A DNA stretch of 64,000 nucleotides from Pseudorasbora parva (GCF_024679245.1 NC_090172.1:2532501-2596500), one strand, 5' to 3'; numbered from the stretch's first letter, positions 34,021 to 46,640 are shown. A program made the numbers and translations. Notes: generated by a model from the letters alone, not told the origin.

Positions 34021-34530
34021 CTTGACCACCAGCTAAAACTCTAGATGATGCATTTGCACAGGTGCATTAATGAAATTCTCCACAGCTTTGATTCTAATGT
34101 GCATGCATTATGGCCAGAAACACCTTGCTGGGTGTTTTTTTGTGTGTGTATGCATGTTAAATGTGTCTTTGTGTCCTCTCATACTCTTCTATTCTCATGT
34201 GTGGTGCGTCCTCACACATGTCCCCTCACAGATGGAGCCAAACACAGCCACCACACACCAGCTGTCCAGGATGCAATTACGATGGTCTCTCTGCCTGGGG
34301 AGAGGGACCAAACCATTCATAATTCACCACTCATACTGAGGAAAAGAGGCAGAGGAACCTTTAATGCACCTACCTGTCTCTCACGCCAGCTAATTGAGGC
34401 TCACTCGGTGTGTAATGTCTTATGTGTGTTTATAGGATGCTATAAGGAAAGGGACACATATTTGAAATAGCACAGATATTACATATATTTTTTTTTCAAG
34501 GTGTTCTTGTTACAGTGCAATTATACACTA
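34021..34530. other. Apparently single-copy DNA, possible conserved non-coding stretch
   Basis: No convincing gene. A 141-codon open frame at 34045-34470 has no recognisable domain. The 34240-34410 part ('ggatgcaattacgatgg', 'aaccattcataattcacc', 'cagctaattgagg') has homeodomain-like ATTA cores and looks unlike the surrounding repeats. Confidence 0.3.
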
Positions 34531-34852
34531 TACTGCAAAAAATGCTCTTCTTACTCAGTCATTTTGTCTTGTTTCTCGTCTAAATATCTAACAAATCTTA
34601 AATCAAGATGCATTTACTAGATCAGTAAAATGACAAGATATTTTTTTCTTGTTTTGTTGAAAATAAAATCTAAATGAAGTGAGTTTTTGCTTAAAACAGG
34701 CAAAATGATCTGCCAATGGGGTGAGAAAAATAATCTTATTTCTGATTGAAATCTTGTTTCTTGTTTCCGTCCCAATCAGAAATAAGATTATTTTTCTCAC
34801 CCCATTGGCAGATCATTTTGCCTGTTTTAAGCAAAAACTCACTTCATTTCAT
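34531..34852. repeat. Fold-back repeat, copy 2 (right arm cut short)
   Basis: Begins TACTGCAAAAAATGCTCTTC and has 'gatctgccaatggggtgaga' answered by 'tctcaccccattggcagatc'. The outer part of the right arm is missing after 'gcaaaaactcacttcat'. Confidence 0.82.
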
Positions 34853-34879
34853 GTTTTTATTAGTTATACAAGATGTAAC

Positions 34880-35325
34880 TCATTTTTAAAGTCAGTTTAA
34901 CATAATTTAAGTTGAAATAACAAGTCGATTGTACTGCAAAAGTTCAAAATGTACCTTTTTTTTTTTACGGTAACATGGTTGCCTTGAAATTTTGAGGTTT
35001 ATTAAAATAAAAACATTTGAGTTGATACAATGAAGGAAATTTGTTTAATAAATAGAAACTCAAAATATTATTGTGTCTGAACCACATAAAAAATGTGATA
35101 AATCATGTGTGAAAATGTGAAAATAGCACAATTTGGCTGCGTCATCACAAATAAAACACACAAAATTACCCAATATGCTTATAAAATAATTTAATAATAT
35201 TTGAATAAAGGTTGTCGAATCTCCAAAATGTTCATTGTATTAACTCACATTTTTAATTTCAATGAACTCAATATTTTAAGGCAACCATGCAACTTATTTT
35301 TAAAAATATTTTTTACAGTGTAGCA
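34880..35325. repeat. CACTGTAA-ended repeat, copy 1 (left edge uncertain)
   Basis: The right end '...ttttttacagtgta' matches the termini of the element at 40818. The interior shares 'aatttggctgcgtcatcaca' (inverted at 40990) and 'gaataaaggttgtcgaat' with that copy. The left edge probably lies near 34960 ('acctttttttttttacggt'). Confidence 0.6.
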
Positions 35326-35365
35326 TGCTGATATTTTAATAAAACTCCATTACTCTTCTTGCTTT

Positions 35366-35512
35366 AATTTACATTTAAGCATTTGGCAGACACTTTTATC
35401 CAAAACGACTTACATTGCATTCAATGTACACATTTTAATTTTGCTTGTTTTTACTGGGAATCGAACCCATGACCTTGGCGTTGCTACTCTTTTGTTTGAG
35501 AAAGACTGTAGC
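35366..35512. repeat. Teleost repeat with 'TTTGGCAGACAC' motif and tRNA-like B box
   Basis: 'catttggcagacacttttat' and 'ccaaaacgacttaca' relate it to 14781. It also holds 'gggaatcgaacccatgacct', which on the minus strand resembles a B box (GGTTCGATTCCC), so a SINE or SINE-derived origin is likely. Confidence 0.55.
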
Positions 35513-35520
35513 TCAAACAT

Positions 35521-35932
35521 GCACTGCAAACTATTTTTTCTTACTTAGTATTTTTGTCTTGTTTCTAGTCAAAATATCAAAAAATTCTTACATTGAGAAA
35601 CATCTGCTTGACAAGTCCAAATTATTTTCTTGTTTTGGGAAAAAATATCTCACAATGAAGAGAGTTTTTGCTTAAAATAAGATAAATATTCTGCCAATGG
35701 GTAAGAAAAATAATCTTGTTTTCTGTTTGAATTAAGATTATTTTTCTCACCCCATTGGCAGATTATTTATCTTATTTTAAGCAAAAACTCTCTTCATTTT
35801 GAGTTATTTTTCCCCAAAACAAGACAATTACTTTTGCTTGTCTAGTCAATATTTCTTGTTTTAAGAATTTTTAGATCTTTGGACTAGAAACAAGACAAAA
35901 ATACTAAGAAAGAAAAGCATTTTTTGCAGTGT
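35521..35932. repeat. Fold-back repeat, copy 3 (complete)
   Basis: Ends CACTGCAAACTATTTTTTCT and AGAAAAGCATTTTTTGCAGTG, with internal arms around 'tctgccaatgggt' and 'accccattggcaga'. The most complete of the three copies in this 5 kb. Confidence 0.85.
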
Positions 35933-37372
35933 GTCAACCTATTCTACTAACCCGAACGTTTAGTTTGCATGTTTTTACCAGTACACTAACAGTAAGACAT
36001 AACATAAGACTCTTATCAGACTGAAAGATGGAAAGTTAGCAAAATGTCTAAATTGGACCTTTGAAATAAAGTGTGACCAACTATTATACTCCTATAACAT
36101 CAGAGTTAGAAAGCTGCTGGCATGCGATTCACTCCTAAAAACCGAGGTATGGGAAATATGTTATTGTGTAAAACAAATTACCATCAGTATAAACGTAACT
36201 TAAATAACATCTATAGTTTATGGAAAATGTCGAATCATTATATACACTTGATGCATTGTTTAAATAACATGTCAAATCCCTATTACATCCATAACACTGT
36301 ATATTACAGTCTAATATACACATTGAGAAAATAAGGTCACTGTGATTTACTGGTGTTTTCGCCGAGTAAAATATTATTGACCAACTTACCATATTACCAC
36401 GCTGGAGGCAGGAATGTTGGACAGGCCGAAGGGACATTTGAGGAGTAATTTACTGCAGAATGTCCAAGCTGTTATTTATTTTCCAAAAAAAGTTAATGGT
36501 GCTCACAGCAGTCAAGCAAGCCTTTTATCATAACGCTTCAAAAGTTTGGAATATAGTGCCAAAGTAACACGGTGAACTCAGAGACGAGGGTAAGATGGAT
36601 CCAAATGCTGTGCTTTATTAAAGTTATATCAAAATTCAAAACTAAACACAAGGAGGCTGAACTGTGAACACCAACATACAGCAATGGAAGGAAAAGACCT
36701 GACAATGAAACACTGGCGTAATACACACATCAGGATAACATGGAACAGGTGAGAGTAATCAACGGGAAAAAAGGCAAACTAAACACAGGAAGAGAAGCAA
36801 TATGAACAGAAACTATACTTCAAAAGAAAGGTCATTGAACAAAGAAAATGGGGAAAGGAGACGGTAATTGTAACAGCAAAATTAAAAGGAATAAAAAGTT
36901 GTGTCATAAATGATGGCGCAGGCTGAGAGCTCAAGCTCAATCTGCTTGCGATCCCATCATTCTCTATAGGGAACGTCTGATTGGTTCCTGCTGTATCGGT
37001 AGCCAATGAGCTCGCTGCTTAACTTTCAAATGACTTGGTCAGCATAGAGACAGAGAGACCAACCGTCTCCATTGACTTTCTATTGTGTGAGGCGTCCTCC
37101 TTGTCATTTCTGGCTTATTACAAAATATCTAACAATGTCTAAAAGCTGATATGAGGTGTGCAGAAAACAAGCTAAAAAACAGAAGTGTTTATAAGCTGTT
37201 GACTCAAAAACAGAACGTTTAAGGACACACAAGTGGATAAAGGCACTTGAGTCAGAGCGGGACATGCTATATTACACTGAGAACTACGCCCACTGGAGGG
37301 GAAAGTGATCAGCGACACGAAATATAATATATAAAACTGACATTTGGATATTTGACTAAATGTTTACTGCAC
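35933..37372. other. No gene seen; possible old repeat pieces
   Basis: 36575-36790 ('gaggctgaactgtgaacacc', 'gatggatccaaatgctgtgc') resembles internal pieces of fish interspersed repeats, but I cannot identify it. Open frames here are short and lack domains. Confidence 0.35.
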
Positions 37373-37566
37373 ACTTCCCAGTCGTCTAGTCATCACAATT
37401 TGGCCAAACTCGCTCAAATCCTTACGCTTGCCCATTTCTCCTGCTTCTAACACATCAACTTTGAGGACAAAATGTTCACTTGCTGCCTAATATATCCCAC
37501 CCACTAACAGGTGGTGAAGAGATAATTATTCACTTCACTGGTCATAATGTTATGCCTGATCGTGTA
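37373..37566 (-). mobile_element. Tc1-like element fragment (one end only)
   Basis: Matches the end of the Tc1 copy at 16373-17410: 'cgtctagtcatcacaatttg', 'cgcttgcccatttctcctgc', and the terminal 'ggtcataatgttatgcctga'. It holds only the 5' end and the first codons of the transposase on the minus strand. The rest is absent. Confidence 0.85.
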
Positions 37567-38649
37567 ATTTTATGCTGATTTTTGTGAGCACTGTATGTAA
37601 AAGAGCTGCTCAGATTTTCTGCAAACATGACAGAATTGTAATTTTCATCTTCATAACTGAATCAGTGGCATACTCATGCTATGTCACTTTGCTGGGATCG
37701 TAAGTATACTCCTGTCTATCTTGACAAAGAATGTGGAAATGATTAAAACAAAACCTTCCCATATGCCAAGGCTAAGTCCAATCTGTTCATTTTTGGTGAA
37801 GAACATTTATTTGTTTATTAGCAGCATCAGTTAGCATTGAACATAAATGAAGATTGTCCTGTTAGCACAGGTGTGCTTTCATATAGTCGTAAACCTATGA
37901 GAATTCCCTTCAGAAAGAATACAGGGCCACAGTCTGCCAGATGAATATTGCACAAAAATATGTCAGGAGCTTTCTTAGAAATGACAAGCTCCTTCATGCA
38001 AGTACGTATATGCCTGGAAAGTCATGTATTCAGGATATAGCATATGTAGGTAGATAATGCCTGATGATGACAACCAACTTAAAACAGATTCGCCGAACAT
38101 CGATAAATGTGACCACAAATCATGAACACCAGTATGGCTCTCAGTATAGCCTCACATAAAGTGTTTCACCTTCATACCCAAATTAATACAGGCATAGCTG
38201 AAAGCAAGAGATGAGCAAAAAAAGTCAAGTGGAGAAGAGGAGCCTGAGAAGCCGGAGAATATTTTCCAATTCACCAGATGTGAGTCATTTCATCTTGTGA
38301 TTCAAATGAGGTTTGTGTTGTGTGAACAGATGTCCCTACCCCGCCTCCTTTATCAACATTAGCTGATTAGGTTTTAGCATGCAGCTCGCGCCAGTTCTGC
38401 CTCTCAGGTACAACCGCCCTCATCTGGGCCCGTGCAGCTGTGTTGTGTGGGTGAGCGAGCGAGGCTGTCTGTCTCCAAGCAGAAACAACAGACAGACCCT
38501 TCACCACTCCAAGCTGCAAAATAACATCTCCCTCTTACACAAACATATCAACATGAGCACACAGATTTAATGCCGACATGTTTTTGGACACTGTAGAGAA
38601 ATCTCTGACAGACCGTTTGATGGATAAACGTGTGTATGATGCGTTAAGT
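37567..38649. other. Apparently single-copy DNA, no gene seen
   Basis: 38290-38530 is GC-richer with 'acattagctgattaggtttt' and lacks repeat signatures, so a conserved non-coding stretch is possible. No supported ORF. Confidence 0.3.
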
Positions 38650-40270
38650 ATATAGTGCATACTGTATGTACATAGTGCATAAGTACATAGTGCATACTGT
38701 AAGTACATAGTGCATAAGTACATAGTGCATACTGCAAGTACATAGTGCATAAGCACATAGTGCATACTGTAAGTGCATAGTGCATAAGTGCATACTGCAA
38801 GTACATAGTGCATAAGCACATACTGCATACTGTAAGTGCATAGTGCATACTGTAAGTACATAGTGCATAAGTACATAGTGCATACTGTAAGTACATAGTG
38901 CATAAGTACATAGTGCATACTGCAAGTACATAGTGCATAAGTACATAGTGCATACTGTAAGTGCATAGTGCATAAGCACATAGTGCATACTGTAAGTGCA
39001 TAGTGCATAAATACATAGTGCATACTGTAAGTACATAGTGCATAAGCACATACTGCATACTGTAAGTGCATAGTGCATACTGTAAGTACATAGTGCATAA
39101 GTACATAGTGCATACTGTAAGTACATAGTGCATACTGTAAGTACATAGTGCATAAGCACATACTGCATACTGTAAGTGCATAGTGCATACTGTAAGTACA
39201 TAGTGCATAAGCACATACTGCATACTGTAAGTGCATAGTGCATAAGTACATAGTGCATACTGTAAGTACATAGTGCATAAGTACATAGTGCATAAGCACA
39301 TAGTGCATACTGTAAGTGCATAGTGCATAAATACATAGTGCATACTGTAAGTACATAGTGCATAAGCACATACTGCATGCTGTAAGTGCATAGTGCATAC
39401 TGTAAGTACATAGTGCATAAGTACATAGTGCATACTGTAAGTACATAGTGCATAAGTACATAGTGCATACTGCAAGTACATAGTGCATAAGTACATAGTG
39501 CATACTGTAAGTGCATAGTGCATAAGCACATAGTGCATACTGTAAGTGCATAGTGCATAAATACATAGTGCATACTGTAAGTACATAGTGCATAAGCACA
39601 TACTGCATACTGTAAGTGCATAGTGCATACTGTAAGTACATAGTGCATAAGTACATAGTGCATACTGTAAGTGAATAGTGCATAAATACATAGTGCATAC
39701 TGTAAGTACATAGTGCATAAGCACATACTGCATACTGTAAGTACATAGTGCATAAGCACATACTGCATACTGTAAGTGCATAGTGCATACTGTAAGTACA
39801 TAGTGCATAAGTACATAGTGCATACTGTAAGTGAATAGTGCATAAATACATAGTGCATACTGTAAGTACATAGTGCATAAGTACATAGTGCATACTGTAA
39901 GTGCATAGTGCATAAGCACATAGTGCAAACTGTAAGTGCATAGTGCATAAATACATAGTGCATACTGTAAGTACATAGTGCATAAGCACATACTGCATAC
40001 TGTAAGTGCATAGTGCATACTGTAAGTACATAGTGCATAAGCACATACTGCATACTGTAAGTGAATAGTGCATAAATACATAGTGCATACTGTAAGTGCA
40101 TAGTGCATAAGTGCATAGTGCATAAAAACATAGTGCATACTGTAAGTACATAGTGCATACTGTAAGTACATAGTGCATACTGTAAGTGCAAAGTGCATAC
40201 TGTAAGTGCATAGTGCATACTGTAAGTACATAGTGCATACTGTAAGTGCATAGTGCATAAGTACATAGTG
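38650..40270. repeat. Simple satellite of 15-bp and 20-bp subunits
   Basis: About 1.6 kb built from two interchanging subunits, 'catagtgcataagta' (15 bp) and 'catagtgcatactgtaagta' (20 bp), with variants such as 'aagca', 'aagtg' and 'aaata'. Local higher-order groups ('...aagcacatactgcatactgtaagtgcatag...') recur several times. All three minus-strand frames are open across almost the whole array (540-589 codons) because neither subunit contains a stop on that strand. The predicted products are only TYALC/MHYVL/YLCTM repeats. Confidence 0.93.
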
Positions 40271-40817
40271 TGTCATTTGGAACATAGCTAACCTTTTTTC
40301 CCATTAATTTTATATTTTAACATTCAATTCAGTTTTATATATATATTTTTTGAGATACATATTTTTAATAAATACTTTTAATTCTTTTTTATTTTTAGTA
40401 TTTTCTGATTTCAATGAAATTTTTGGCATTTTAATTATTTTTTCAATATGTCATATAATTTCCATTTTTCAGTTTTATTTTAGAACGTCAAGGTAAACTA
40501 AATGAAAAAGAAACTGCGGTGCGTCTCTTGAGATTCAATTCTATTTAGAATTTCATTATTTTGCTGACATACACTATTAATCATTTAAGTTATGCAAAAA
40601 TGTTTGTTGCTGCTATAGTTTATTTCTTCATAATAGTTTTTGTTACCAATAACCTGAGCAGTGTCAGTTTGAAATAAAATCAAAAGCATAAATTCTCGTG
40701 GTCGACGTCAGAGTGCGTTGCCGACAAAAAAAAAGAGCTCAACATTAATTACGAAAGCACTCTCACTGAAATCACTGCATTCTCTGATGCCTCGTAAACT
40801 ATGGGTAATCTCCAGTA
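40271..40817. other. AT-rich stretch, no gene seen
   Basis: No ORF with a domain, no terminal repeats apart from the TA flank of the next element. Confidence 0.4.
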
Positions 40818-41149
40818 CACTGTAAAAAAGGATTGAAAAAAATAAGTTACCTGGCCTCAAAATTTTGCGTTCATTGAAATTAAAGATTTGAGTTAATGCA
40901 ATGAACATTATTAAGAATCGACAACCTTTATTCAAATATAATTAAAAGATTTTGTAACCATATTGGGAACTTGTGTGTTTTATTTTTTGATGACGCAGCC
41001 AAATTGTGCTATTTTCATGATTTATAATTTCTTTTATGTGGTTCTCTTTTCAAGTTTCTATTTATTAAGCAGATTTCCTTAATTGTATCAACTCAAATTT
41101 TTAATTAATGGCAACCAGGTTACTTACTTTTTTAAGTTATGTTACAGTG
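40818..41149. mobile_element. MITE with CACTGTAA ends and TA flank
   Basis: TA at 40816-40817 and 41150-41151. Ends CACTGTAA and TTACAGTG are inverted, 332 bp. The interior matches the inverted copy at 34880-35325. No ORF. The CACTGTAAAAA start also appears at 63543. Confidence 0.65.
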
Positions 41150-41151
41150 TA

Positions 41152-41410
41152 GGCCGTTCTTCCCCATGCTGAACACCTGCATCACACACTCGATGTGTGT
41201 GTTAGTGTGTATCGCAGGGTCAGCTTCATGTAGTGTGTGTGTGTGTTTGAGCATGTGTGTGTGTGCTCAACACCCTTGTTCAGGTGGATGATAAAGGCAG
41301 CTCAGTGGATGGGCAGAGTGCATATTTGTTAATGCACCACAACAACGAAACCCATTCTCCATCTGCACCTGTTCAGCCCGTGACATCAGCAACAAAGGCC
41401 ACCTCTGGCC

Positions 41411-41472
<62 letters not shown>

Positions 41473-42039
41473 CCCCTGACTCGATCCCCCCCACCCCCCT
41501 CTGGAGTTTATCGGATGCGCTCAGCTTTGGCTCTCATTAAAAAGCACCCATTATCCCGACATTTGCACGCATCACATGCAAAACTAATTTACTTTTAAGA
41601 AATTAAAAGTTCATTTTAATTGAGCTCACGCTGCAGTATGCAAATGAAGAGTATATAATGTACACTGATGCAGAGACAACATGCCGGAGCTGAATTAACT
41701 CTTTCTGTCCCGGTGCCGAGAGAACCGAGTTTACATCCGTAACACTTCAACCATCGTTTGGTGTTTGTAACCTCGTAAACTCAGATTAAATGCATTATGC
41801 ATGAACTCTGGATTTCGGCCGTCATTCAGACGCTTTTTTCTAAGCAAAATGATGATAAAATGAGTGGATAATAAATATACTGAGAAGTATAGAAGCTTTA
41901 AAAAAATGTAAAAGGTAATTGGGATTTATCACAATTTTGACTTTTTTTCTTGTAATTGCGAAATCTGACCATTTTGATGTGCATGTGAACATACTCACAT
42001 TTTGTCCATGAAATTTAAAAATCTAGTTATTATAACTAT
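41152..42039. other. Apparently single-copy DNA with (GA)n; no gene
   Basis: A (GA)n run at 41413-41470. The following 41490-41720 ('cattaaaaagcacccattat', 'tttaattgagctcacgctgc', 'agtatgcaaatgaag' with an octamer ATGCAAAT) is a candidate conserved non-coding stretch on appearance only. Confidence 0.35.
41413..41470. repeat. (GA)n microsatellite
   Basis: 29 GA repeats. Confidence 0.97.
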
Positions 42040-42640
42040 AGTGGTCAGTATCTATCAAAAGTGCTCCAAGGAAGGAACAGTGGAGAACCGGCCACAGGGT
42101 CATGGGCGGCCAAGGATCATTGATGCACGTGGGGAGCGAAGGCTGGCCCGTGGGGTCCGATCAAACAGACGAGCTACTGGAGCTGATGCTTTGGCCAATG
42201 TTCTGCTGGGAAACCTTGGGTCCTCCATCCATGTGGATGTTACTTTGACACGGTCCACCTAAGCATTGCTGAGACCATGTTCAGCCTTTCATGGAAACGG
42301 TATTCTGGTGGCTGTGGCTCTTCCAGCAGGATAATGCTCCTGACACAAAGCACAAACGCTTCAGGAATGGTTTGAGGAGCACAACAACCAGTTTGAGGCG
42401 TCGACTCGACCTCCAGATTCCCCAGATCTCAATCCAATCGAGCATCTGTCGGATGAGCTGAACAAACAAGTCTGATCCATGGAGGCCCCGCCTCGCAACT
42501 TACAGGACTTAAAGGATTTGCTGCTAAACTCTTGGTGCCAGATACCACGGCACACCTTCAGGGGTCTAGAGGAGTCGACGGGTCAGGGTGACCAACACGA
42601 TATTAGGAAGGTGATCATAATGTTATGCCTGGTCTGTGTA
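42040..42640 (+). mobile_element. Tc1-like element, 5'-truncated
   Basis: Plus-strand copy of the same family as 16373-17410. It begins inside the transposase gene ([20 protein letters not shown], then RIIDARGERRLARGVRS). An internal deletion joins this to ANVLLGNLGS, and a second catalytic piece reads FQQDNAP and PPDSPDLNPIEHL in shifted frames. The right terminal repeat is present ('cataatgttatgcct'), the left absent. Inactive. Confidence 0.87.
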
Positions 42641-42806
42641 TCTTAAATTAAAATATGGGCAATTAAATAAGTAAATAAGCACATGCCTGTACATAAATTA
42701 TAGAATAATTTTACCTTTCAGACGAATCTCTTTTACTAAAGGATTCTGCTTTGTCTGTCATTGTTTATTTAATTATTATCCACTAAACTCTCAAAATAAA
42801 ATATTA
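42641..42806. other. AT-rich spacer
   Basis: Short flank ending in the TA target of the THAP-type element. Nothing seen. Confidence 0.4.
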
Positions 42807-42867
42807 AAGGTCCCGTTCTTCGCGTGTTGAAACTTTGATTATGTTTACAGTGTGCAATATAACATGA

Positions 42868-43068
42868 GTTCCCTTTCGAAAGGGAACTCGAGCTGCGTCA
42901 GCTGACGCTATGGGGAACGCCTCCAGCGTGACCGGTGTCTGAGCTACTATCAAACCACAGCAATCCTATTGACCGGCGACAGCCTATGATGTCATCAAGG
43001 TGCGACCAGGAAGTATATAAGGGCGCCTTGCAAACATGACACCAGCATCTTCGTCTTCAGGGACTGTT
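42868..43068 (+). repeat. DIRS left inverted terminal repeat
   Basis: From 42892 on it is nearly the perfect complement of the right repeat, including 'agctgacgctatggggaacg', 'cagcaatcctattgaccggc' and 'gaagtatataagggcgcctt'. The 'tatataag' at about 43013 looks like a TATA box, so this repeat is probably the promoter. The outermost 24 bp (gttccctttcgaaagggaac and 'tcga') differ from the right end and form a palindrome. Confidence 0.85.
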
Positions 43069-45500
43069 TTTGTCTGAATGCTTCAAGTCAAAGGTAATCC
43101 AGATTCATTTATTTTCTGCCTGGGATTTAGAGCATGCACAGTCAAGCTCTTGTGGAGTCATTTGTTCGATTGTGTGTAATGTGAGCGAAGTTTTCAATCC
43201 GAAATCGCTCCGTTCTCGTCTAGCGCTCTTCCTGAGGGAAGAGCGTTTTTGCATCTGAGATTAGTGATGTGATCCCCGCTCACGCTGAGGCTGAGCGCGG
43301 ATGCACGTCACAGTCCCTCGGATGGGGTCGCCGATCGCCGCGAGGGGATGTTTCCCTCCGGCGATCTAGCGACTGACGAGACTAATCACGAATGCTCGTA
43401 GGGATGGCTGGTGAGAAGGGAAATTAATTTCTCAGCCATCCTGACTGTGTATGCTGAGCCGATGGCTGTTATGAGCGCGCTGCATGCAGGCTGCGGCCGT
43501 CATGTGGGCGCATTAAAGGAGAGATCGCTCGTTTAAACGGAACGATCGATTTCTCCCCGGCCATAAAACCGTCGGCTCAGTTGAGCTTTTCCAGTCCTTC
43601 CTGATCTCCTGACTGAGATTGTGAGGGTATGGAAGAACCCATATTCAGTGTATTCACGGACATCAGCGGGTGTTAAATGCTGATGTTTGGAGGATGGGTG
43701 GATATGGGTATGTGTTCCAGCTCCAACCCTGCCATCTGAGCTTCTTTCAACTTTCAGGGGGTTTAGATGGCGGGGCATACACGGCAGCGGGTCAGCCTGG
43801 TGCTACTTTTACGCCGTGTCGGTGTTGCAAGTGTACTGGGAAGACCTGCTGAGGGATCTCAATCAGGGAAAATACCCTGACCCGCGGCGCAGCTGTGCGC
43901 CATATCAGCGATGGCAGGGCCTGAGGGCCAGTGTCACAGAAGCGCGGGTGGTGGTGTCCGAGGACCCGCACACCGCTGAGATCCGGGTCCCAGGCAGGCG
44001 GGAGGCGTCACGGTATACGGACCAGTGACGGGGCCTGAGTGCCAACATCGCCTCTCATGCTCCCCGCGGTTAAGGGCGGGGCGCAAAGAGGCGGACTCCC
44101 ACATAAGAGGAATAGTATCACAACGCTGTTGGCGTGAATGAAATATCCCTCCCTTAGGTGGGTGAGTTAAGAATTACATCTCATTTACTGCTCTTCTTCA
44201 TTTTTTCCCCAGGCGCTTCTTACATCCGGCCCTGCGGGGGGCCGTGACGATGATACTCTAGACCCCGCCTGGCTGGGCTGTGAGAAGCGCACCCTCAGGC
44301 GGTTGCGCTCCTAAACATGCATACTGTGAGTAAAACTTATGTGTGGATATCGTCGCGCAGGAGGCGAGCTGGTAAGTCCCCCTTGCGAGGGAAACATTTA
44401 TTATTTATGTTGTGTGAGACTTCATGCTCCCCGCCAAGGGTTTGGGGATCACGGTATCGATGGAGGACACCATAGGGCCCTGTAGTTCCCCTGTCCGGTG
44501 GCTAGAACGATTTTTTAGATGCCGTTATGTGGTATGTCTAGAGCTAGCTTTGCTAGGAGAGAATAGCCGCCATTGTATGTACAGCTGTGCGAACAGTTTT
44601 TTTTTTTGCCTTCTCTCTGTGTGATGAAGCAGTATTGAGGCAACCGCTCATTCTTGTAGGAATGTGCTGTTGTTTTAGGCGAGTGTGCTCTCCTAGTCAA
44701 ACAGGAAGCTCTTAGCCACCCCAGGGTAAAGCGGTCAACGTTGCCCCTCGTGGAATTTCATAGACGGGAGGGTGAGTTTAGGCTTACGCACGAACTACAG
44801 ATTTATGTCTAGCCTCGCAGGGCTTGGACGGAGTATTATTGAGGTTTTTTCGCTCCCCCGAGCGACGTATAATACTCTTATGTAGGCTGGCCCTCTCCGG
44901 GCCACTGCATCGGTTGGCCTAGGCTTTTGCGGGATGGGGGACATTTCTTTCCAAAGAAGGAAAGTAATTATCGCCCGAGGCCCTCGGTTTGAATATTGCA
45001 GGGCATTTTCTTTCGCATCCCTAGTCAGCCTCCTCTTACATTAGAGTCGTCCGGCCAAGGCCCGCCCCCTTCTCTGCGTTTTGGGGTTTTTTAGTAATGC
45101 AGGTTGGTGTGAAGCAGAATGAACAGCGACTTAGCCAGTGGTCGTGGGGCGGGGTTTGGCGTCCCACGCTTGTACGCAGGTGGGCTAGTTTTGCGAAAAC
45201 CCCGCTTTCCAGAGCTTGTTGTGGCTGCCACCTTCTGGCGGCCCCTGGCCCCATCCTGGAGGATGTTGGGCCGGTGGGTAGCATATTTGTGAATATTTTT
45301 TGCCCTCTGCTCTGTGTCTTCTGCTCCACCTTTTAGGGCTCGGGTTGAGCTGCACTCGCAACCTGCGTGCTTCGTATTGTTTCGGTCGGATGCTCCCCTG
45401 GAAGCCGAAGCATTGCCATGGCTGACGCCCTAGCGTGAACGGTAGGCCGCTGCATGAAGGAAGAGCGGCCGCCCTGACGCGGGTGACGTAAGTTGTACTC
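43069..45500 (+). other. DIRS interior, first half
   Basis: No intact gene. The best piece is an open frame at 43687-44028 (113 codons) containing VLQVYWEDLLRDLNQGK, similar in memory to the gag-like ORF1 of fish DIRS elements. Sequence after QGK no longer resembles it. GC content is higher than in the flanks. 'tgcccctcgtggaatttca' and other segments show no recognisable coding. Confidence 0.45.
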
Positions 45501-45689
45501 CCCTCGCTTTGAGGGTCTAGGTACTTTCTGCTGAGTACACTGCTTTTGGCAATGTGTTTAGGCTATGTCTGTAGGCACTGCTGGATGGGACTGCGTCATC
45601 GCATGGAGGACCCCGTGAGCCTCCGGGATGAAGCCAGCCCCGGGAGGGGCATGGGCTACCAGCTGGCTGTGAGCAGCCAGCTTGGGCAG

Positions 45690-46640
45690 TCCTGGCAGTG
45701 GACTCTGAGCAGGAGGCCTCAGCAGGCCTCCTTGCGGGCGAGTCGCGACATCGGGCCAATGTGCGCCTGGGAGGAATATCCCCGACGATGTCGGCTTCAG
45801 CAGTACCTCGTCGACAAGCAGGACCATCATGGCCTCCCTGGGGTGATTCCCCAGGTGGTAACTGGATGTATAGGTCTTCGTCAGCCAAGCAGACAGCCAC
45901 TGTCAGCCCGACTTGGAGCGGCCAGCATTCATCCGACCTGCCAGCGAGCATTCGTCGCTGGCATGGCTACAAGCCCAGTTAGTAGGCCTCCCTAGGCCTC
46001 CCTGAGGGCCTGCTGGGGTGCAGCAGGCCTTGCCGGGCTTCCCTTGAGGGGGTATTCCCGTGCTTCAGGTGTCAGACGGCAGGTAGTAGGCCTCACCAGG
46101 CCTCCCTGAGGGCCTGCTGTGGTAGCAGTAAGCCTCGTCTGGCTTCCCCCAAGGGGTCGTTCCTGGGCTTCAGTCACTGGATGATAGGTAGTAGGCCTCG
46201 CGGGGCCTCCCTGAGGGCCTGCTGGGATGCAGCAGGCCTCATCTGGCTTCCCCTGAGGGGGTACTCCAGGGAACTAGCGCTGGATAACAGTTCCTGGGCT
46301 CCAGTCACCAGATGGCAGGTAGCAGGCCTCACCAGGCCTCCCGGAGGGCCTGCTCTGTTGCAGCAGGCCTCATCTGGCTTCCCCTGAGGGGGTGGTCCAG
46401 GGCCTCGGCCACTGGGTGACAGGGATTAGGCCTCGCTAGGCCTCCCGGAGGATGAGCCCCGGTTCCCGGTTCCTATGACAGTGAGCATGGTTGCTAGCCA
46501 GGGCGGCTAGCATGATCTGCTATCAGGTAGCAGGCCTCCCCAGGCCTCCCTGAGGTCGTTCCCTGGTCTCAGTGCCGGCTACGAGTAGCCTGGCAAGTAG
46601 TAGGCCCTGCGGGGCCTCCCAGGGGGAATGAGTTCCTTGG
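45690..46640 (+). repeat. Internal GC-rich minisatellite of the DIRS element
   Basis: Irregular tandem units of about 100-130 bp share 'aggcctccctgagggcctgc', 'gcagcaggcctcatctggct' and 'tcccctgagggggt'. Clear units start near 45983, 46095, 46193, 46326 and 46428. The region produces several overlapping frames of 60-149 codons on both strands, which are compositional. Confidence 0.8.

Noticed and set aside
35450..35485. tRNA gene on the minus strand
   Set aside because: Only a B-box-like string is present; no A box or cloverleaf. More likely a SINE-derived repeat.
38535..40304. 540-589 codon minus-strand ORFs
   Set aside because: Low-complexity read-through of a 15/20-bp satellite in all three frames; no domain, no splice or promoter evidence.
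45517..45995. Overlapping 90-149 codon frames on both strands in the DIRS interior
   Set aside because: They sit in the GC-rich internal minisatellite and match no retroelement domain.
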